64,000 nucleotides of DNA from Caenorhabditis elegans (Eukaryota > Nematoda > Chromadorea > Rhabditida > Rhabditidae), in contig NC_003284.9 of assembly GCF_000002985.6 (NCBI RefSeq), positions 4,650,001 through 4,714,000 of the forward strand, given 5' to 3'. The notes below the pieces were generated by a model, which was given only the letters and a program-made list of their open reading frames with translations, had not been told where the DNA came from and ran no database searches. Within the stretch, counting starts at the first letter, position 1. Each line of letters starts with the position of its first letter. A program made the position numbers and the translations under genes. Below are positions 38,091 through 50,858 of this stretch, piece by piece.

Positions 38091-41000
38091 TCACAGTTGC
38101 ACCTTTTCATATGACATTTTGACAGATTCAGAAGTATCAGTCTCTAACGTTCGACACGACTCTTTGCCATTCGATTTATCGGACTCTTGGTAGCAGTATG
38201 CGGCAAGGAAAAGCAGAATCCCTCCGGTGAACTTGACGGCAATCGCTGAAATTCAGATTTTTAGATTTGTTATTGAAACAAAGAGCAACAATACAAATAA
38301 GACTAGAATAACACCTCATCTTTTGAAAAAGTTGAAATAGAACATTACTTGATAACAGGGTATTTTCAGAACATCTATAATTTAATTTTTTCATTTAGCT
38401 AAAGCTGCAATTTTGAGGGCAATTGTCAAAACTGCTGAATGCTACAATTGTCAAAAAGTATATTTTTCAATGATTTAAGATGAATTATTGAATCTTATAG
38501 ACGTAATTCGGAAAAAATGTACTGTGAACACCGGTTGTGGCTATAATTCCCGAACCCACACGTTTATTCCGTGGTACTTAGAAAAAATTGGTTTTTTTTC
38601 GAGTAATTGATCCGAGTAATTAACTTAATTTATTAAAATGTTCTACCATATTTTCTGTAGTTTAGATATTCCCACAAAACTCACTGAAATAGAAGAATGC
38701 CCATCCTAGATTTGAAGCATTATAGAATTGGCATTTTTGAGACACGCAGTCCTTTTGCCAATACATGCAATTGACATCAATGATGTATCCAAACACTATT
38801 GCTCCTGGAATACTTCCAAGAATCCTCATCCAAAGCCAACCGAAGCAAGTGAAGTGATCACGATGTTTATGATTCACAACTCGCAGTGAAGAACTTTGCA
38901 GGACCGGAGCTGTGATAAAAATGCAGAAGGAAAGAGCTATGAACATTATGATAAATTGGTAGATCTGTTTCTGACATGAAGCATCGCAATATCCCTTCTT
39001 CACAATAGTGTTTTTTGAGCATCCACAATTTGTCCAGTTTGATGCTCCAAACTTTATGCCCTATAAGGAATTATGCTACTCTTTTTTTTAGTAATTGCAA
39101 CCTACAGGCATATCTGCACAACCAGCATGGCAAGGTGAAAGGAAAGTTAATTTGCTATCTTCTGAACAGACTGGGTTGAAAAATGAATCGCAATGGCAGT
39201 TTTCACTGCAAGTTTCCAATGCACCATATCTCGGAAGGCTGAAGTTGTTTTTTTGTTCAATTCTTCATATAAAATTCGAATAAATAAAATAAATCTTACT
39301 CAGAAGAAGGAACATTTACTCCATAAACATTCAAAGACTCGCACCGAATGAGCAAACAACTACTGCATCCAGCCGCCATTATCCCAAAAACTATCACGAA
39401 ATACATAGACGGCTTGAAGCGATTTTCAAAAAGTTTGGAGATTCTTCCGCCAATGTAGCTGGCCACAATTCCAACAGGCACCACAACCCCACCTAAATTT
39501 GATTATACTAAATTACTCTTTTGGATGTACCGTACCTGTTATAAGACTTGCATTTCCTGATGAGAAACCAAGAAGGGTTTCCAGCAGTTTTGGAATAAAA
39601 GTGATATATCCATTCATGAGCATGGCTTCAATTGTCTGCATCAAAATTACACACATGCAGGTTTTGTTTTTGAATAACATCTTAACAGTTTAATTTTTTT
39701 TTTGAAATCGGAGTAAATTCAACTTACAAATATAATCTTGAAAAACTCGTACTTATGATCCGAAAAGTCTTTATCCAACGAGGCGTCAGTTCTGTGAACA
39801 TCGTTTGCTTTACGAACGGTAGTATCTATAAATGTTGAAATAACTGAAAGTGTGTTTGGAAAAAGCTCACCTTTCAGCCTTTTTGGAAACATAATCAAGG
39901 GGAACGCTGTAAAGAGAGCAACAAATCCACACACCACAAATCCAATCCACCACATTCCAATAAACCGTGGGTCTGCACTGTTATCAATGCCCATTCTTAA
40001 AATTGTGTGAATTTTTGGTAAACAATAATTTAGAATACTTACTCAGCTGGACTTGTCCTCCAATCGCCCCACAATCGGAGCATAAACCCACAACCTACAA
40101 ATGCTAGGGCAGGTCCAACAGTTGAAGCAATCATGTAGAGAGCTGTAATTAATACTCTTAGAATTTTTGTATTGATGATAAATTGATACCTAGATTCCTT
40201 CCAGTTCGTTTATGAGAGTCAAATTCATCTAAGCATGTGATTCCATAAGTGAACAATGGGCTCGCTCCGATTCCAACAAAAGCTTGGGAAAGTAGAAGCA
40301 GTAAAAGCTCTCTGGAAAATAAATATTGATTTGTTCTTTGCTGATCATTTTTTGAAATTTTTCTATATATAGTTCTTGGTAGATACATTAATCGAAGTAA
40401 AACCCTACCTATGCGCAGAAAACGTGTCCGAGCTTCCCTCACTACAAACTTTATCAGGACCACCGGTAACACAAACATCTTTCTTCACTTCGCCAACAGA
40501 ATATGGTCCTGCTGTGTATTCTGGAATGATGACCAGAATGCTCCCAATTCCAACAATCATCATTCCCAGTCCGATGCATTTTACTTTATTCACTGAAACA
40601 GGCTGTTATAAGCTGGGACAATTAGACAAACGGTACCTTTGGTTGCGTACAATGCTAGCGGAATGAGCATTACTGTTACAAAAACGTCATATGTTGCCGC
40701 GAAAATCCCACTCTGCGTAGAGGTTAGTTTGAATCTGAAAGTAAGAAGTTTTTTTATAACTTGGTGAAAGAAAAATGAATTCATAACGGGTTATTTTAAA
40801 CTTTAGACGATTGTCTGGTTTTCTTACGTGCAAAATGTTGCCAGAAAGTTTCCAAGGTTTGACAAGAGGCGGCTAAAATCTTCCAAGCAATCGTGATCAA
40901 AAAAGTTTAAATTCAGAAGGAGAATTCAACTTTTCTCAGAAAAAGAACCAATTCTCGACTGACCTATTTGTTTTTTTTAAATTAATTTTTAAAGTTCAAC

Positions 41001-41191
41001 AAATTCAGCAGTTCTGCTCACCTTTTTTCAATCGAACTGATGGAAACTGAAACCAATCCATTTACAATTGCACCTTGCAACATTGCATTCGCTGATAAAA
41101 TTGACATAAACGGAATAAAATTTGAAAGCCATTGTAATCCTTTGGGTCGAAACCACGAAAACCCAAATGGTGTTTCGTCGGCTTCACCCAT
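38091..41191 (-). CDS. organic anion transporter, OATP/SLCO family
   Basis: Predicted 617-residue plasma-membrane carrier for amphipathic organic anions. Twelve exons on the minus strand: 41191-41022, 40734-40637, 40592-40409, 40311-40190, 40142-40043, 39995-39871, 39825-39728, 39635-39536, 39492-39300, 39238-39106, 39060-38685, 38245-38091. The family signature lies in exon 6 as GMWWIGFVVCGFVALFTAFP. The large extracellular loop carries a Kazal-like cysteine set (CSENCHC, NPVC, SPCHAGC, TNCGC, GYCDASC). N-terminal RFKLTSTQSGIFAATYDVF matches the usual start of transmembrane segment 2. The last exon ends in a charged cytosolic tail. The ATG follows a TATTTCAG acceptor by one base. A 53-base possible intron near the stop would swap the last three residues for thirteen others. 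Confidence 0.93.
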
Positions 41192-44100
41192 GCTGAAATA
41201 AATGTTATTATAGGATATTTATAAAAACAGTTTTCAGAGAAAACAAACGTTGTAGAAGATGCCAAGAATGTTTCAGAATAGGATTTTTCAGATATATTGA
41301 TTTGGTTGCGTTGCATAAATGCTTTATTCAACGATTCAACCGTCGCCCGCACAATGTACTAGTTCTATTTTTCAGATTATGCAAATACAATGGTCTTTTT
41401 TGTGTGTTCTGGACAAGACAGTGTTTGTTCTTCTAATACTTGTATAAGTGGACATCAAGGGTGCGCAATTTCGATATTTTCCAAAAGTTGGCAACTGTCA
41501 AAAGTTTCAAAAACAAGCAATTACCAATGTTGCCAAATGCCGGCGGGAAGTGTGAAGTTTTGAAATTTATCATAGATATTAGAGCGTGTATATGTTATTT
41601 GTGACAGAATTTTTATTTCCCATGTTCAAAGTGTCTAAAAAGCAATATTTTAGGTGTTTCCTTAAGAAAAAACAATACTGACAGAATTTAAAGAAATTTT
41701 TAAATACGAGCAGTGATAATTTCCAGAAATTTTTGCAAATTCAGCAGTTGCCGAAAAATTTTGCCGCGTTTCAACATTTCCAAAATTGGCAAAACTTGGT
41801 TAAAAAGTTGCAGAATTCTGATAAGATATGGTTGAAGTTGGTTGGAAAATGGCTAAAGTTGGATGCAAAACGTGGCTGAGAAGTTGCAGCGAATTGCCAA
41901 GTGTACTATCAATTATTTGTCTAATGAAAAGTGAAAACAAAAATAAGAACACAAAACAAAAAGTCTGCACGTTCTGTGGTGATCGAAAATTGAAGAAAAC
42001 TTGACAAGTGACAGAAAGCGAGAAAATCGACGCGTAGGAAGAAACCCCCGCAAGGGACCAATGGATATAAAAAAGAGGAAAAAGTTCGAAGTTTTTTTTG
42101 GGAGCAGATTTATGAACGGAAGATAAATGATTTGGAGCAAAACAACATAACGTTTGAAGTAAAACGAAAAACTAGGAAAATATAAAATTGTCTTTTTTCC
42201 ATCGAAAGATGGATTCATGACTCTCCTCCTCTCTTTTCCTTGAATGCTAGTTAGCTAGGCACGAACAATTACATTTTTCTGTGCGTTCCCTCATTTGACT
42301 CGGTCCCCAAAACATCTATTTCTTTTTCCCTTCTGCTACTCCCTCTTTTTGCTTTGACTCTATCCATTCATCTAAAAGAAGCAAAAGAAGGAGAATAGAG
42401 CTCTCCTCGCGGATTTTAGGAAAAGGAACATGTTTACTCTCTCAAGTCCTTGCCACACTTCTCCAAACTGGAAATTACTTTATTATTTTCAAGGGGCCTG
42501 TGTTTGTTTTTTAAAGTTTTCAGATTGTTCTCGAAAATGTGCGGGAAGCTTTACCTTTTACGAGCAAAAAACATATCAATTTAATAAAACTGATTGAAAT
42601 AATATTTTATTGTTTACGTGAACTACGTGAACTACGGAAAATGGAGAAATGATTTTAACAAATTTATATTATGCTAAAATGTCAGAAACTTGTTTTAAAA
42701 TTTATAATACAGTTTCAAAATATGCATATTTCAATTATTTAAACATAGAACTTGGTGAAAATTTAGTTTTCACAGCTTTTTTACTCAAAGTAAAACAATT
42801 TCCAATTTTTTTAAAAGTTATATTATATTATGGTATTTTGTCATTTCAGCCCTTTATAAAAGGTTTTAATCATTTCCCAACAGGCTTTAGTCAACGTTTA
42901 AAAAACTGTTTCCTCTAATATAGAAATAAAGACCCCGAAAAGCGTGAATACTTGATTATTTTCCATGTAGAGTGAGGGTGGCTGTATCAATAATTCGTAA
43001 GGTTCAAAAGCTCTCAAGCTGCTTTCCAAGTAGAGCAAAAACTAGAAAAAGTGCTCAAGAGCATGCTGGTGTGGTCAAAAAAGGGAAATGTGAAAAGTTG
43101 GATTTGATGCCATAAATTACATCTCTCAGCGCCCCAATTTCCGGGGGCTGCGTATAAAAAGAAACTGGCTTTTCTTATGCAGCACGTAGCACAAATGCAC
43201 ATATTTCAATGAACTTTTCAGAAACTTTTTTTGCGGGTTGCGGCAGAAAAACGAATCAAAGGGAAAAAACCGCAAGACGAGAAAAAAGTTCGGAAAAAAC
43301 TATCGTTCTACCCAACTAAAACTTTCAAAGAAATGATTTTTTGATTTTTTTTTCCCTGAAGAAAAAAGGGGCATCGCATCAAAAATGAGAAAAGGAAGGA
43401 ACTAGAGAAAAACAGCAGAAAAGTAGAAGAAATTCAAAAATTTCACTACATGTTACTGTACATGTCCTATACATTTCATTTCACTGTAGATTTCACTATA
43501 CATAGATCACAAAGAAGATATGAAATAAAAGTAAACAAAATTCAATAAAAATAATAAAGTACTCTTATAGTCCAATGAAAAAATAACCCAGACGCAAAAT
43601 TGTGTGATTCTTGGACCAAAAATATTATACTCGGTCTCGACACGGCAAATCTTGAAAAAGTACAACATTGAAAATTTCAACCATTATAATTAAAACACTT
43701 CTAATAAGTCGTCGAAAAAAAACTTTGCAAAATCGATGCATTTTTCGCAGGAACGAAATTTTGAAAAAATACAGTACTCGTCAAAGGTGGCCGTCCTTTC
43801 GCATCAAATAAAAATTTGTCGTGTCGTATTTATAGATCAGAAAATTGCAAAATTTTGCGTCTGAATAAGAGCTGAAATTTAGTGGAAAAAAACCTCTCTA
43901 GTCTCATTTTTACACATTGTTGTAACTTCCGCAATTTGATGAATATAATTTTCTCAATTATCCATTCATTTCAATAAAACGTAGTATACGTGTCATTTCC
44001 AGGGTTATACGAAATGTTTACAAAAAAAATTCGCAGGTTTTAAAAATAATGGTTTTTTTTTAATTGTAAGGAAAATTTGTAAGAACCACAAAGTTAACTT

Positions 44101-46379
44101 TTATTAATGTCAAAGAGAAGATTTTTGAAAGAGAAGATTTTTTAAACGTTTTCTGTTAGTTTAATGTGAAATTTTGTCAATTCTGCCATTCTGCCAGCAC
44201 ACAAAAAAAAATCAAATAAAAAAGTAAAACGATTTATTTTCAATTCCATAGTTTATTTATTTTCTAAAATTACACCACATCCTAATTTTATATCAGAAAA
44301 ACTACACGAAAAACAACAAATACCATTTAAGACCACCATATGTTGTAACCATTAAGTTTCCTAATTTATTATATCAGACTTAGATGATTTCCCAGGTTTG
44401 TAGCCTAATTATGACTTGTTGAATTGCTGAGAAGAAAATGTCAAAACCGGAAAAGGAAGACTAGTGAACCGGGACAAGAGGAAAATAACGATTTGGAAAT
44501 GGAAGTGCCTATAATTTGCTTATTTTACACATCTATTTTACACTATTGCCAAAGAAAAAATAAATCTGTTTGGATTAATTTTCTAGTATTTAGAAAATAC
44601 TTTTTAGGAATATATTAAGTGAATTTTATATTTTCAAAAAAATAATTCAACATATGAAAAGCGAGAAAAAGACATTTCAAAATGCAATCGCAATAATGTG
44701 TCTCTAGATACGCATGAAGAGGGCGTTTCAACTCGATACCTCCCTTCATCAAGGTCAATCAGATATGGGGGAAGAAGATGTTCGAAACGCAAGTGAAAAT
44801 GACCCGTGCGTCAGTGTTCTTCAGCTTTAGCCAGTTTCCCCCCACTGTCTAGCCAAGAACTGAGTTGTAAAGGGTAAGACAAATAAGTTGTATCGTTTTT
44901 TTCTTGTTCGTCGAAACGTTAGAAGATGGGGGAAAACAGACAGCGAGGGAAAACGGAAAAGATGAAAATGAAAATCAAATTGGTAAAAGCTTTCAAAAGT
45001 GGGTGTGATATATATTCAAATACGACACGCAGGCCGTCATCGCAAGAACAGTGACCTAGATGGGAGCGCGATTTAACTGCGACGCATCCATTCCCGCATC
45101 CTCGTTTTCCTGAACACAGCCAGAACGATGAGCGGTGCCCCGTTCTGAATAGCCGCATGGATAGCCGTTGTTTCTTTACTAGCATCGCTACTGCATCTTC
45201 CGCTTTTTCTTTCTTTTGGTCAGTGTCAAGTTATCTAGGATATATATGGAAAAAGAGATGGATGAACATGGGACACCGAAAAAAGGAGACGAACGCGAAC
45301 ATGGAGAATGAATGAATGGAAGATCCCCTATAAGATAGTGAGACTTTTCCTTGCTGGCTACTTAAAGAGTTGAATGATTAGATTAGCAACCGGTGACGTT
45401 GATCACTACTTAATGGACAAAAAAATGATTGATTCATCATAGTTAACCAACGCCTGATGGGATTGATTATTGGTTAATGGGTATAAAATTGATATGTTTA
45501 TTTATTTATCAGAGCAAAGCAAAAGTTTTCGAATATTATAAAAAATGTTGGAAAATGTTAAGAGAAACTCAATATCAATCTAGTCAGAATCCTCATAAAC
45601 AGAAGTATTCATATCATGGTCTAGACGCGTCAAATTAGTTTGATAGCAGAACATGGCAAAAAACAATATATTATACAAACTGAGAACAAAATGGAGAGTC
45701 GTATAATGTGCATAATGTTTGAAAACAAGCTGAATTTTGGTTTTTAGATTTACAGTTGATTTTACAAGTACCACAAAAGGCTTTCTCAAATTTCGGTAAT
45801 TGAAACGCAAATTTCCTCTGTAAAAAATGAAAAAAAATGTCGAACAACTTATTTCGTCATTTTGACTTGAAAAAATTTTTTTTTTAATTCTCAAACTTGT
45901 AATCCAAATCCAAAATTTTGAAAAATGTTAGAAAAAATTCTAGGGTGAAACACCAATGAAAAGTATATTAACACACTATTGAGAATATGTGTACTTCAAA
46001 CATTAAATAAAATTATAATTGTATAGTTTAAAACATTTTGGTTCTCAACTCAAAAATGTTCAGAAAGTTAGAAAAACTTTTTGCAGTTACCGCCTCCGAA
46101 AATCCAAAAAGTTGCAATAAAAGAAAGGGGTCTAAAAATCGTGAAGATGCGAGAAATACTTATGACTTCTGGTTTTAAAATGTACACTTAGTGAATTTGT
46201 ATATTTTGAAATACAAAAACAGAATAATTTGGAAAACAAACACACTATGTTTTCAAATTACACTTGGACAACACGTGTTCCTGTAAATTTCCAGTTGATC
46301 AATGATCGAATTTCCATTTAAGATGTTTAATAGCTTAGTGGAATGCTGTTAAAGACTGAATTTAAATTCGAGACTTGGT

Positions 46380-46580
46380 TTCAGGTTGACCCAGGCAGCC
46401 GTATGTTGAGACATGCAGGTGTAGATTTCCACGGGATAGCGAAGATATTGTTTTTTCCACAGGCTATTATAGGTAACCTTAGGCAGTTCCAGGCAGGCGT
46501 AGGTTGCCTTAGGCTGGAAAAGGTTGGCACAGGCAGACTGACGTAGACTGACTCATGTAGGCGTAGAGGCCTAGATCGTC
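46380..46580. repeat. degenerate TTAGGC/GTAGGC words
   Basis: AGGC preceded by T, GT or TT recurs many times (for example CCTTAGGC, GCGTAGG, CAGGCAGGCGTAGG, CCTTAGGCTGG) at irregular spacing. The worm telomere unit is TTAGGC, but the spacing is too loose for a clean interstitial telomere array. Confidence 0.45.
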
Positions 46581-46951
46581 AAAAATAACAGCGAAAAACG
46601 GAAAAGTGAAAAATTAACTTCAAAAAATATTTCACAAGTATATTTTTTGACAATTTTTTACGAAATGATTAAACCTAAAAAGTCTCCTATGTTATGTTAC
46701 ATAAAATATCATTTCTCAAGTTTCTCTTCAGGCTTCCAATATTTCGTCTCAAAACTATATGTTCTCATTTATTACGGAACAGATTTGATAAAAAACAAAG
46801 GCAAGAAGTACGGAACACTAATGTGGCACGCAGTTTCCAAGCATTTCAATACTTTGGTTTTTACTCGGTCTTTTGATTTGACAATGGGGGAGGGTTCGTT
46901 TGCGTAGGAGAAGCTGAGCAAAAAAGGAACAAGCTTATTTGTTGGGGATGA

Positions 46952-46963
46952 GGGGGGGGGGGG
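46952..46963. repeat. poly-G tract, 12 bases
   Basis: Twelve consecutive G in a G-rich stretch, about 280 bp beyond the 3' end of hyl-2. Confidence 0.95.
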
Positions 46964-47245
46964 AGTGATGGAAGAAATTATTTGGCAATAAATGATAAAA
47001 GCAACAGAAAAAATTGAAAAAAGGATAACTTAAAATTTAAGGTAGTAAAAAGACAAAAGGCTCTAGAAATAAAAATAGGAATGAAAATTCGAAAAAAAAA
47101 CAAAATAAAGTGGAATATAGGGATCTTGGTTTTGAGATTAGATGACAACTAGTTTACTGTAAAAACGTACGTAGAGTACTTGCCGGAATGTAAATCTCTC
47201 GGGGGTCAAAAGAAACAAACTATAAATAAGAACGAAACGTTGAAT

Positions 47246-49459
47246 CTAATCATCTTTGTTTTTGTTTTGTTGCTTGGCTTTTTCACGATTGACCAGAGAT
47301 TGTTCATCAAAATCTTCACGGACATCGTCAACAACTCCTTCTTGAATAGTATCGTAGGCGATCTAAAAACATATATTTTAGTTAATTACAGTAAGAATTT
47401 TTGCTTAGTTTTTCGTTTGGCCACATAGTTTAAAAGATGCTGATTTTGGTTTTTTACCTTCACTACCGTACTACCGTACTACCATTTGTATACCGTATTT
47501 TGCTATGTTTAATGAATTCCACCAAACCAAGAAGTTGATTTTAATGATAACAATATATTGCTCACTGGGATAAAAGTTGTCAAAGTTGTGGTGCAATACG
47601 GATGAAAAAAAATTTGCATAACATTAAAAAATTGGTTATGAACTTTTTAATACGCATTGGTGACAGGTAAATCCATAATAATTGTCAGCAAGTTTAATAC
47701 ATAATTTTTTTTTGTTGTTTTTTAACATAATTGCATCCAATTTTTTACCTTGAACAGAATGTAAGCCCAGAAGATGTGAAGAATGAGAAGTGCCGTTAAC
47801 AGAAGCATGATGAATCTTGGGGCTTGAGGTTGCTGGTCAAAGTTCAACCATTCGTAGTCGTCTTGGATAAGAGCTGGAGCATCAAACCAAACGGATCTGA
47901 TGATCCAGAATGGATAATAGACAAGCCTCGTGGCCACCCATACAAAAAGAACTCCGGCGAAGCAAATCGTCAAGGCAGTTTCAAATTGTTCGTATCGAAG
48001 AATCTTTCCGACATCACTAGAAATATTTGATTTTGAAAAGTATTGGCCACGCAAAAACTTACATCAAAATATCAACTGCGTCGTGACTGACAAGAATCAG
48101 CGTTCCAACACGAACCATATTCATCGTCCATGAAACACCAATAAGTGCGAGGGTGATAAAATGATGAACAAGCATTTGCCAGAAATCACTGCGCTTTGCA
48201 TCGAGGAAAAGAATTCTGCAAGAATTAAACAGTAACTTATGAACCTTTCCCATTAAATTACCCAAAAACGAGAGCAATGTAGAATCCTCCTTGAATCCAG
48301 TAGTACCAGGCAACTGCATTGGGGATCGGGTGGAACGGCCAGTTTCTCCAACATTCCGTGATATCATACAAATGTGATTCATGTAGCACAAGGTACAACC
48401 TGTGTAGAAGATCAGTTAAAGAGCACAAAATAGTTATGTTTTTTTCTGACTTAGGCCCCTGACTTTGCTATCTCTTGTCATCGACAATTTTTGTCTAGCT
48501 ACTGATAAGCAACTAGATTATGAAAATACATTGTTGCCCTGCCAACTATCGATTTATTTATGACAGCGAAAAGATAACTTGAATCAGTGCTTGTTTTTAA
48601 TATAACCGGTACTTGTAGCTGCTGAGAACTCCTGAGTGTTTCGAAAATGTTAACTCACGAAAAATGAACCTATATACCATTTTAAACAACTTTAGGCTAA
48701 TAAATGATTTTTTCTAAAGCCAAAAAAAAAGGGAATTCACGTTTGAATTACTCAAAATTACAAATTTTCGGATTTTAACAAGATACATAGCCGCAAAATT
48801 TGCCAAAATTGGGAAACATTGTTTCAGCAAAAAGCACACAAAAAAACTACCGAAAACTATATGAACTTGTTTGGAAAATAGTTAAAGTTGATTGAAAAGA
48901 TGCAAAAATAGGCGGAGTAGTTGTCGAAGTGTAAATTTGGTTGAGAAGTTGCTAAAGTTGAGTGAAAATTGAGGCAAATTTTCGACGTTCTACAGCTATT
49001 AGGGAAGTACCTTAATCTTAATTTTTTTTCATTGCTTCAAAAAATCTTACCCGCAGACAAAGGAAATTGTATAGTATAGAGCTCGCATTGCGCATTCAGC
49101 CATTCTGCTGTATTTCTTCTCACGATCCAGTGTTCCCCCTGAAACAAATTTCAAATTTCTCGTTTTTTTTTGGAGAACTCTCACTTCTGGTCTCCGGTGG
49201 ATTTTTGCGGCTGAGAAAGTGTGCCAATGGGACGAAGATATAGTTTTCAAAGACAAAGCGATAAATCTGAAAAATTATTTGATTTTTTCACCTAAAAAGT
49301 GTGCAAAAAACTCACAATAAGTGAAATTCCCGTAAGAACAGTCATCCAAAGGTGAGAATAGTGTGGGTACATGTATCCGGGCTCCGTAGTTTTGTTGTAC
49401 ATATCAGACCAACTGACGCCACGTGGCAGCCAGTACAACGCGTCCGTCCACCAAGGCAT
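47246..49459 (-). CDS. hyl-2: ceramide synthase HYL-2 (Lag1/LASS family)
   Basis: Endoplasmic-reticulum enzyme joining a fatty acyl-CoA to sphingoid base to make (dihydro)ceramide. Exons on the minus strand: 49459-49316, 49266-49185, 49138-49051, 48399-48262, 48215-48063, 48016-47749, 47362-47246, giving 329 residues. The catalytic Lag motif is visible in exons 5-6: the paired His of LVHHFITLALIGVSW, followed by VSHDAVDILID, with the usual spacing. Several hydrophobic segments flank it, and the C-terminus is charged (REDFDEQSLVNREKAKQQ and Lys/Asp end). There is no homeodomain-like insert. The ATG lies two bases after TTTTTCAG. In worms HYL-2 makes mainly C20-C22 ceramides and protects against anoxia (known of the gene, not seen here). 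Confidence 0.97.
48780..48990. repeat. diverged dispersed repeat in hyl-2 intron 3
   Basis: TTTGCCAAAATTGGG, AGTTGATTGAAAAG and GTTGCTAAAGTTGAG resemble words at 41740-41900, indicating members of one diverged interspersed family within the 651-bp third intron. Confidence 0.4.
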
Positions 49460-50500
49460 TACTGAAAAAGTGAACTTTTGAGCGTGTTGAATTGCGAAAA
49501 AAGAAAAAAATCGAAAAAGATAACAGTTTGCGGATGAAAAAGTAAAAATAATATGGGTGGGTTGGAATGCGGGAATCAAAAAGAGTAAAATTTTTGTTAA
49601 AATCATTTTTGCTGATTCATTCTGTTAAACAAACTATAGCGAACGTGAAAGAATAATGAAAAACAAACGGGCCCAATGTTTGCGCAGACATTGACACTCA
49701 CTAGCATCCAAAACTGCAAAAAATGGCGGGAAATGGGAAGAAAATGACGGATTGACGGATATATAGGAGATGTTGCGACGACGATCGAATGTGTTATCAG
49801 TAGAGCAGTGTTGCATTGAACGACGGCAGTTCTGCCTGCCTCGTCGCCGGCCAGACACACTCAACGTGCCCCCCTCCCCCTCCGCCACCCGAAAAATTCG
49901 TCTCCGTTGTTCTCTCCGCATTATGTCGCCGGATGGCGTGTTGTGAAAAGAAACAACGAGTAGATCTTTGAAGATATGCAGCAGCTATGATTCACTGTAT
50001 TTCTATCTTCTGATTCTTGCAATTGGTTTGCAAATAAGTTGAGGCAGAGTATGACGGAGAAAACGTTACAAGCGGCATCGTTCATTGACGCCGCTCAATT
50101 TCCGTTTTTTGCTCGCCTCATTTACATTCGTTTATTATACAGAAAATGAACGAGAGAGAGAGAGAGAGAGAAAAAAAAAAAAACGACAACGACTGCCAAA
50201 TAGAAACTTAGTTGGGTAAAAAGCAACTGTCAAGACAAGTGCGACTTTTCTAATGGGTCTTATCATGAACTGATAATGGGATCGTAGACGTGCACATTTT
50301 CTAAAAACGACAATGGACACAGATAGAGAGAATCATGTGTTCTTTCGGTTCTTCTTTCCAACAAATGTACCCTCTCACCTCGACAAAAAACTAAAAACCG
50401 AGGAGGAAAAGGAATTGAACGATAATTGTCGTGGAGAGGAGTAAACGAGTATTGTAGAGTGGTGGGAATGGAGGAATGAAGGGGGAAGCGTAAGAAGGAG

Positions 50501-50758
50501 ATGTTGAAGAAGGAGACGAATATGAGGAAAAGGCGACAACGAGCCGCCTATCCAGGGGGCATCTGTTGCACAACTGTCCTGCCAGACGGCGGGCTGGCTA
50601 TTGCGCAGCCCATATCTAGGAGGCTTAGAACAGACTTAACTACAATCGGGTTTGTGTCTACTATAATACTTGTCTCGTGTATATTTATAACAATGATGAT
50701 TTTATCATTTAGTACGGCTCTCCTGCTTTTTGCAACCGGGAAAGCTATACTAGATTAG
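50501..50758 (+). CDS. possible small membrane protein, unrecognised
   Basis: A single open frame of 85 codons from ATG to TAG. The N-terminus is strongly basic (KKETNMRKRRQRA), then comes a Gly/Cys/Pro segment, then one long hydrophobic stretch from about residue 47 to 80 (GFVSTIILVSCIFITMMI continuing to LLLFATG). Codons such as AGG, ATA, CTA and GGG are not those favoured in worm genes, and the block differs in composition from its neighbours. There is no acceptor just upstream of the ATG. It could be an unannotated small gene, a relic of a mobile element, or chance. Confidence 0.22.
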   Translation: MLKKETNMRKRRQRAAYPGGICCTTVLPDGGLAIAQPISRRLRTDLTTIGFVSTIILVSCIFITMMILSFSTALLLFATGKAILD

Positions 50759-50847
50759 AAAAAATCAAAATCCAAGTGAAAAATATACCTTATGAATGTT
50801 CTGATTATATTATTTGAATTTCATAAAAATGTTCGATACTTGGGTCG

Positions 50848-50858
50848 CCCCCCCCCCC
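50848..50858. repeat. poly-C tract, 11 bases
   Basis: Eleven consecutive C (poly-G on the minus strand), followed by TC and an A-run. Confidence 0.93.

Larger units (their letters stand above)
41192..47245. other. long intergenic region between SLCO gene and hyl-2
   Basis: About 6 kb without a supported gene. It carries dispersed-repeat wording at 41470-41900, purine-rich DNA at 43220-43450, a block of higher GC at 44700-45200 in which several short frames are open on both strands, degenerate TTAGGC-like words at 46380-46580, and a poly-G tract at 46952-46963. Short frames at 44424-44618, 45060-45210 and 45671-45817 were examined and not accepted. Confidence 0.4.

Noticed and set aside
40376-40666. 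96-codon plus-strand frame
   Set aside because: Antisense shadow of SLCO exons 2-3, which have consensus splice sites and family motifs.
44424-44618. Plus-strand frame with KCQNRKRK, faintly like a homeodomain recognition helix
   Set aside because: The resemblance covers only a few basic residues, there is no ATG at the start, and no helix 1-2 sequence upstream.
45073-45211. Minus-strand frame ending VFRKTRMREWMRRS with good codons
   Set aside because: Only about 46 codons, no ATG, and all three minus-strand frames are open in this GC-richer block.
45671-45817. Cysteine-rich 48-residue frame after a TTTTTACAG acceptor (six Cys)
   Set aside because: No signal-peptide or 5' exon could be found upstream, a second frame is also open, and TGT codons are common in T-rich DNA.
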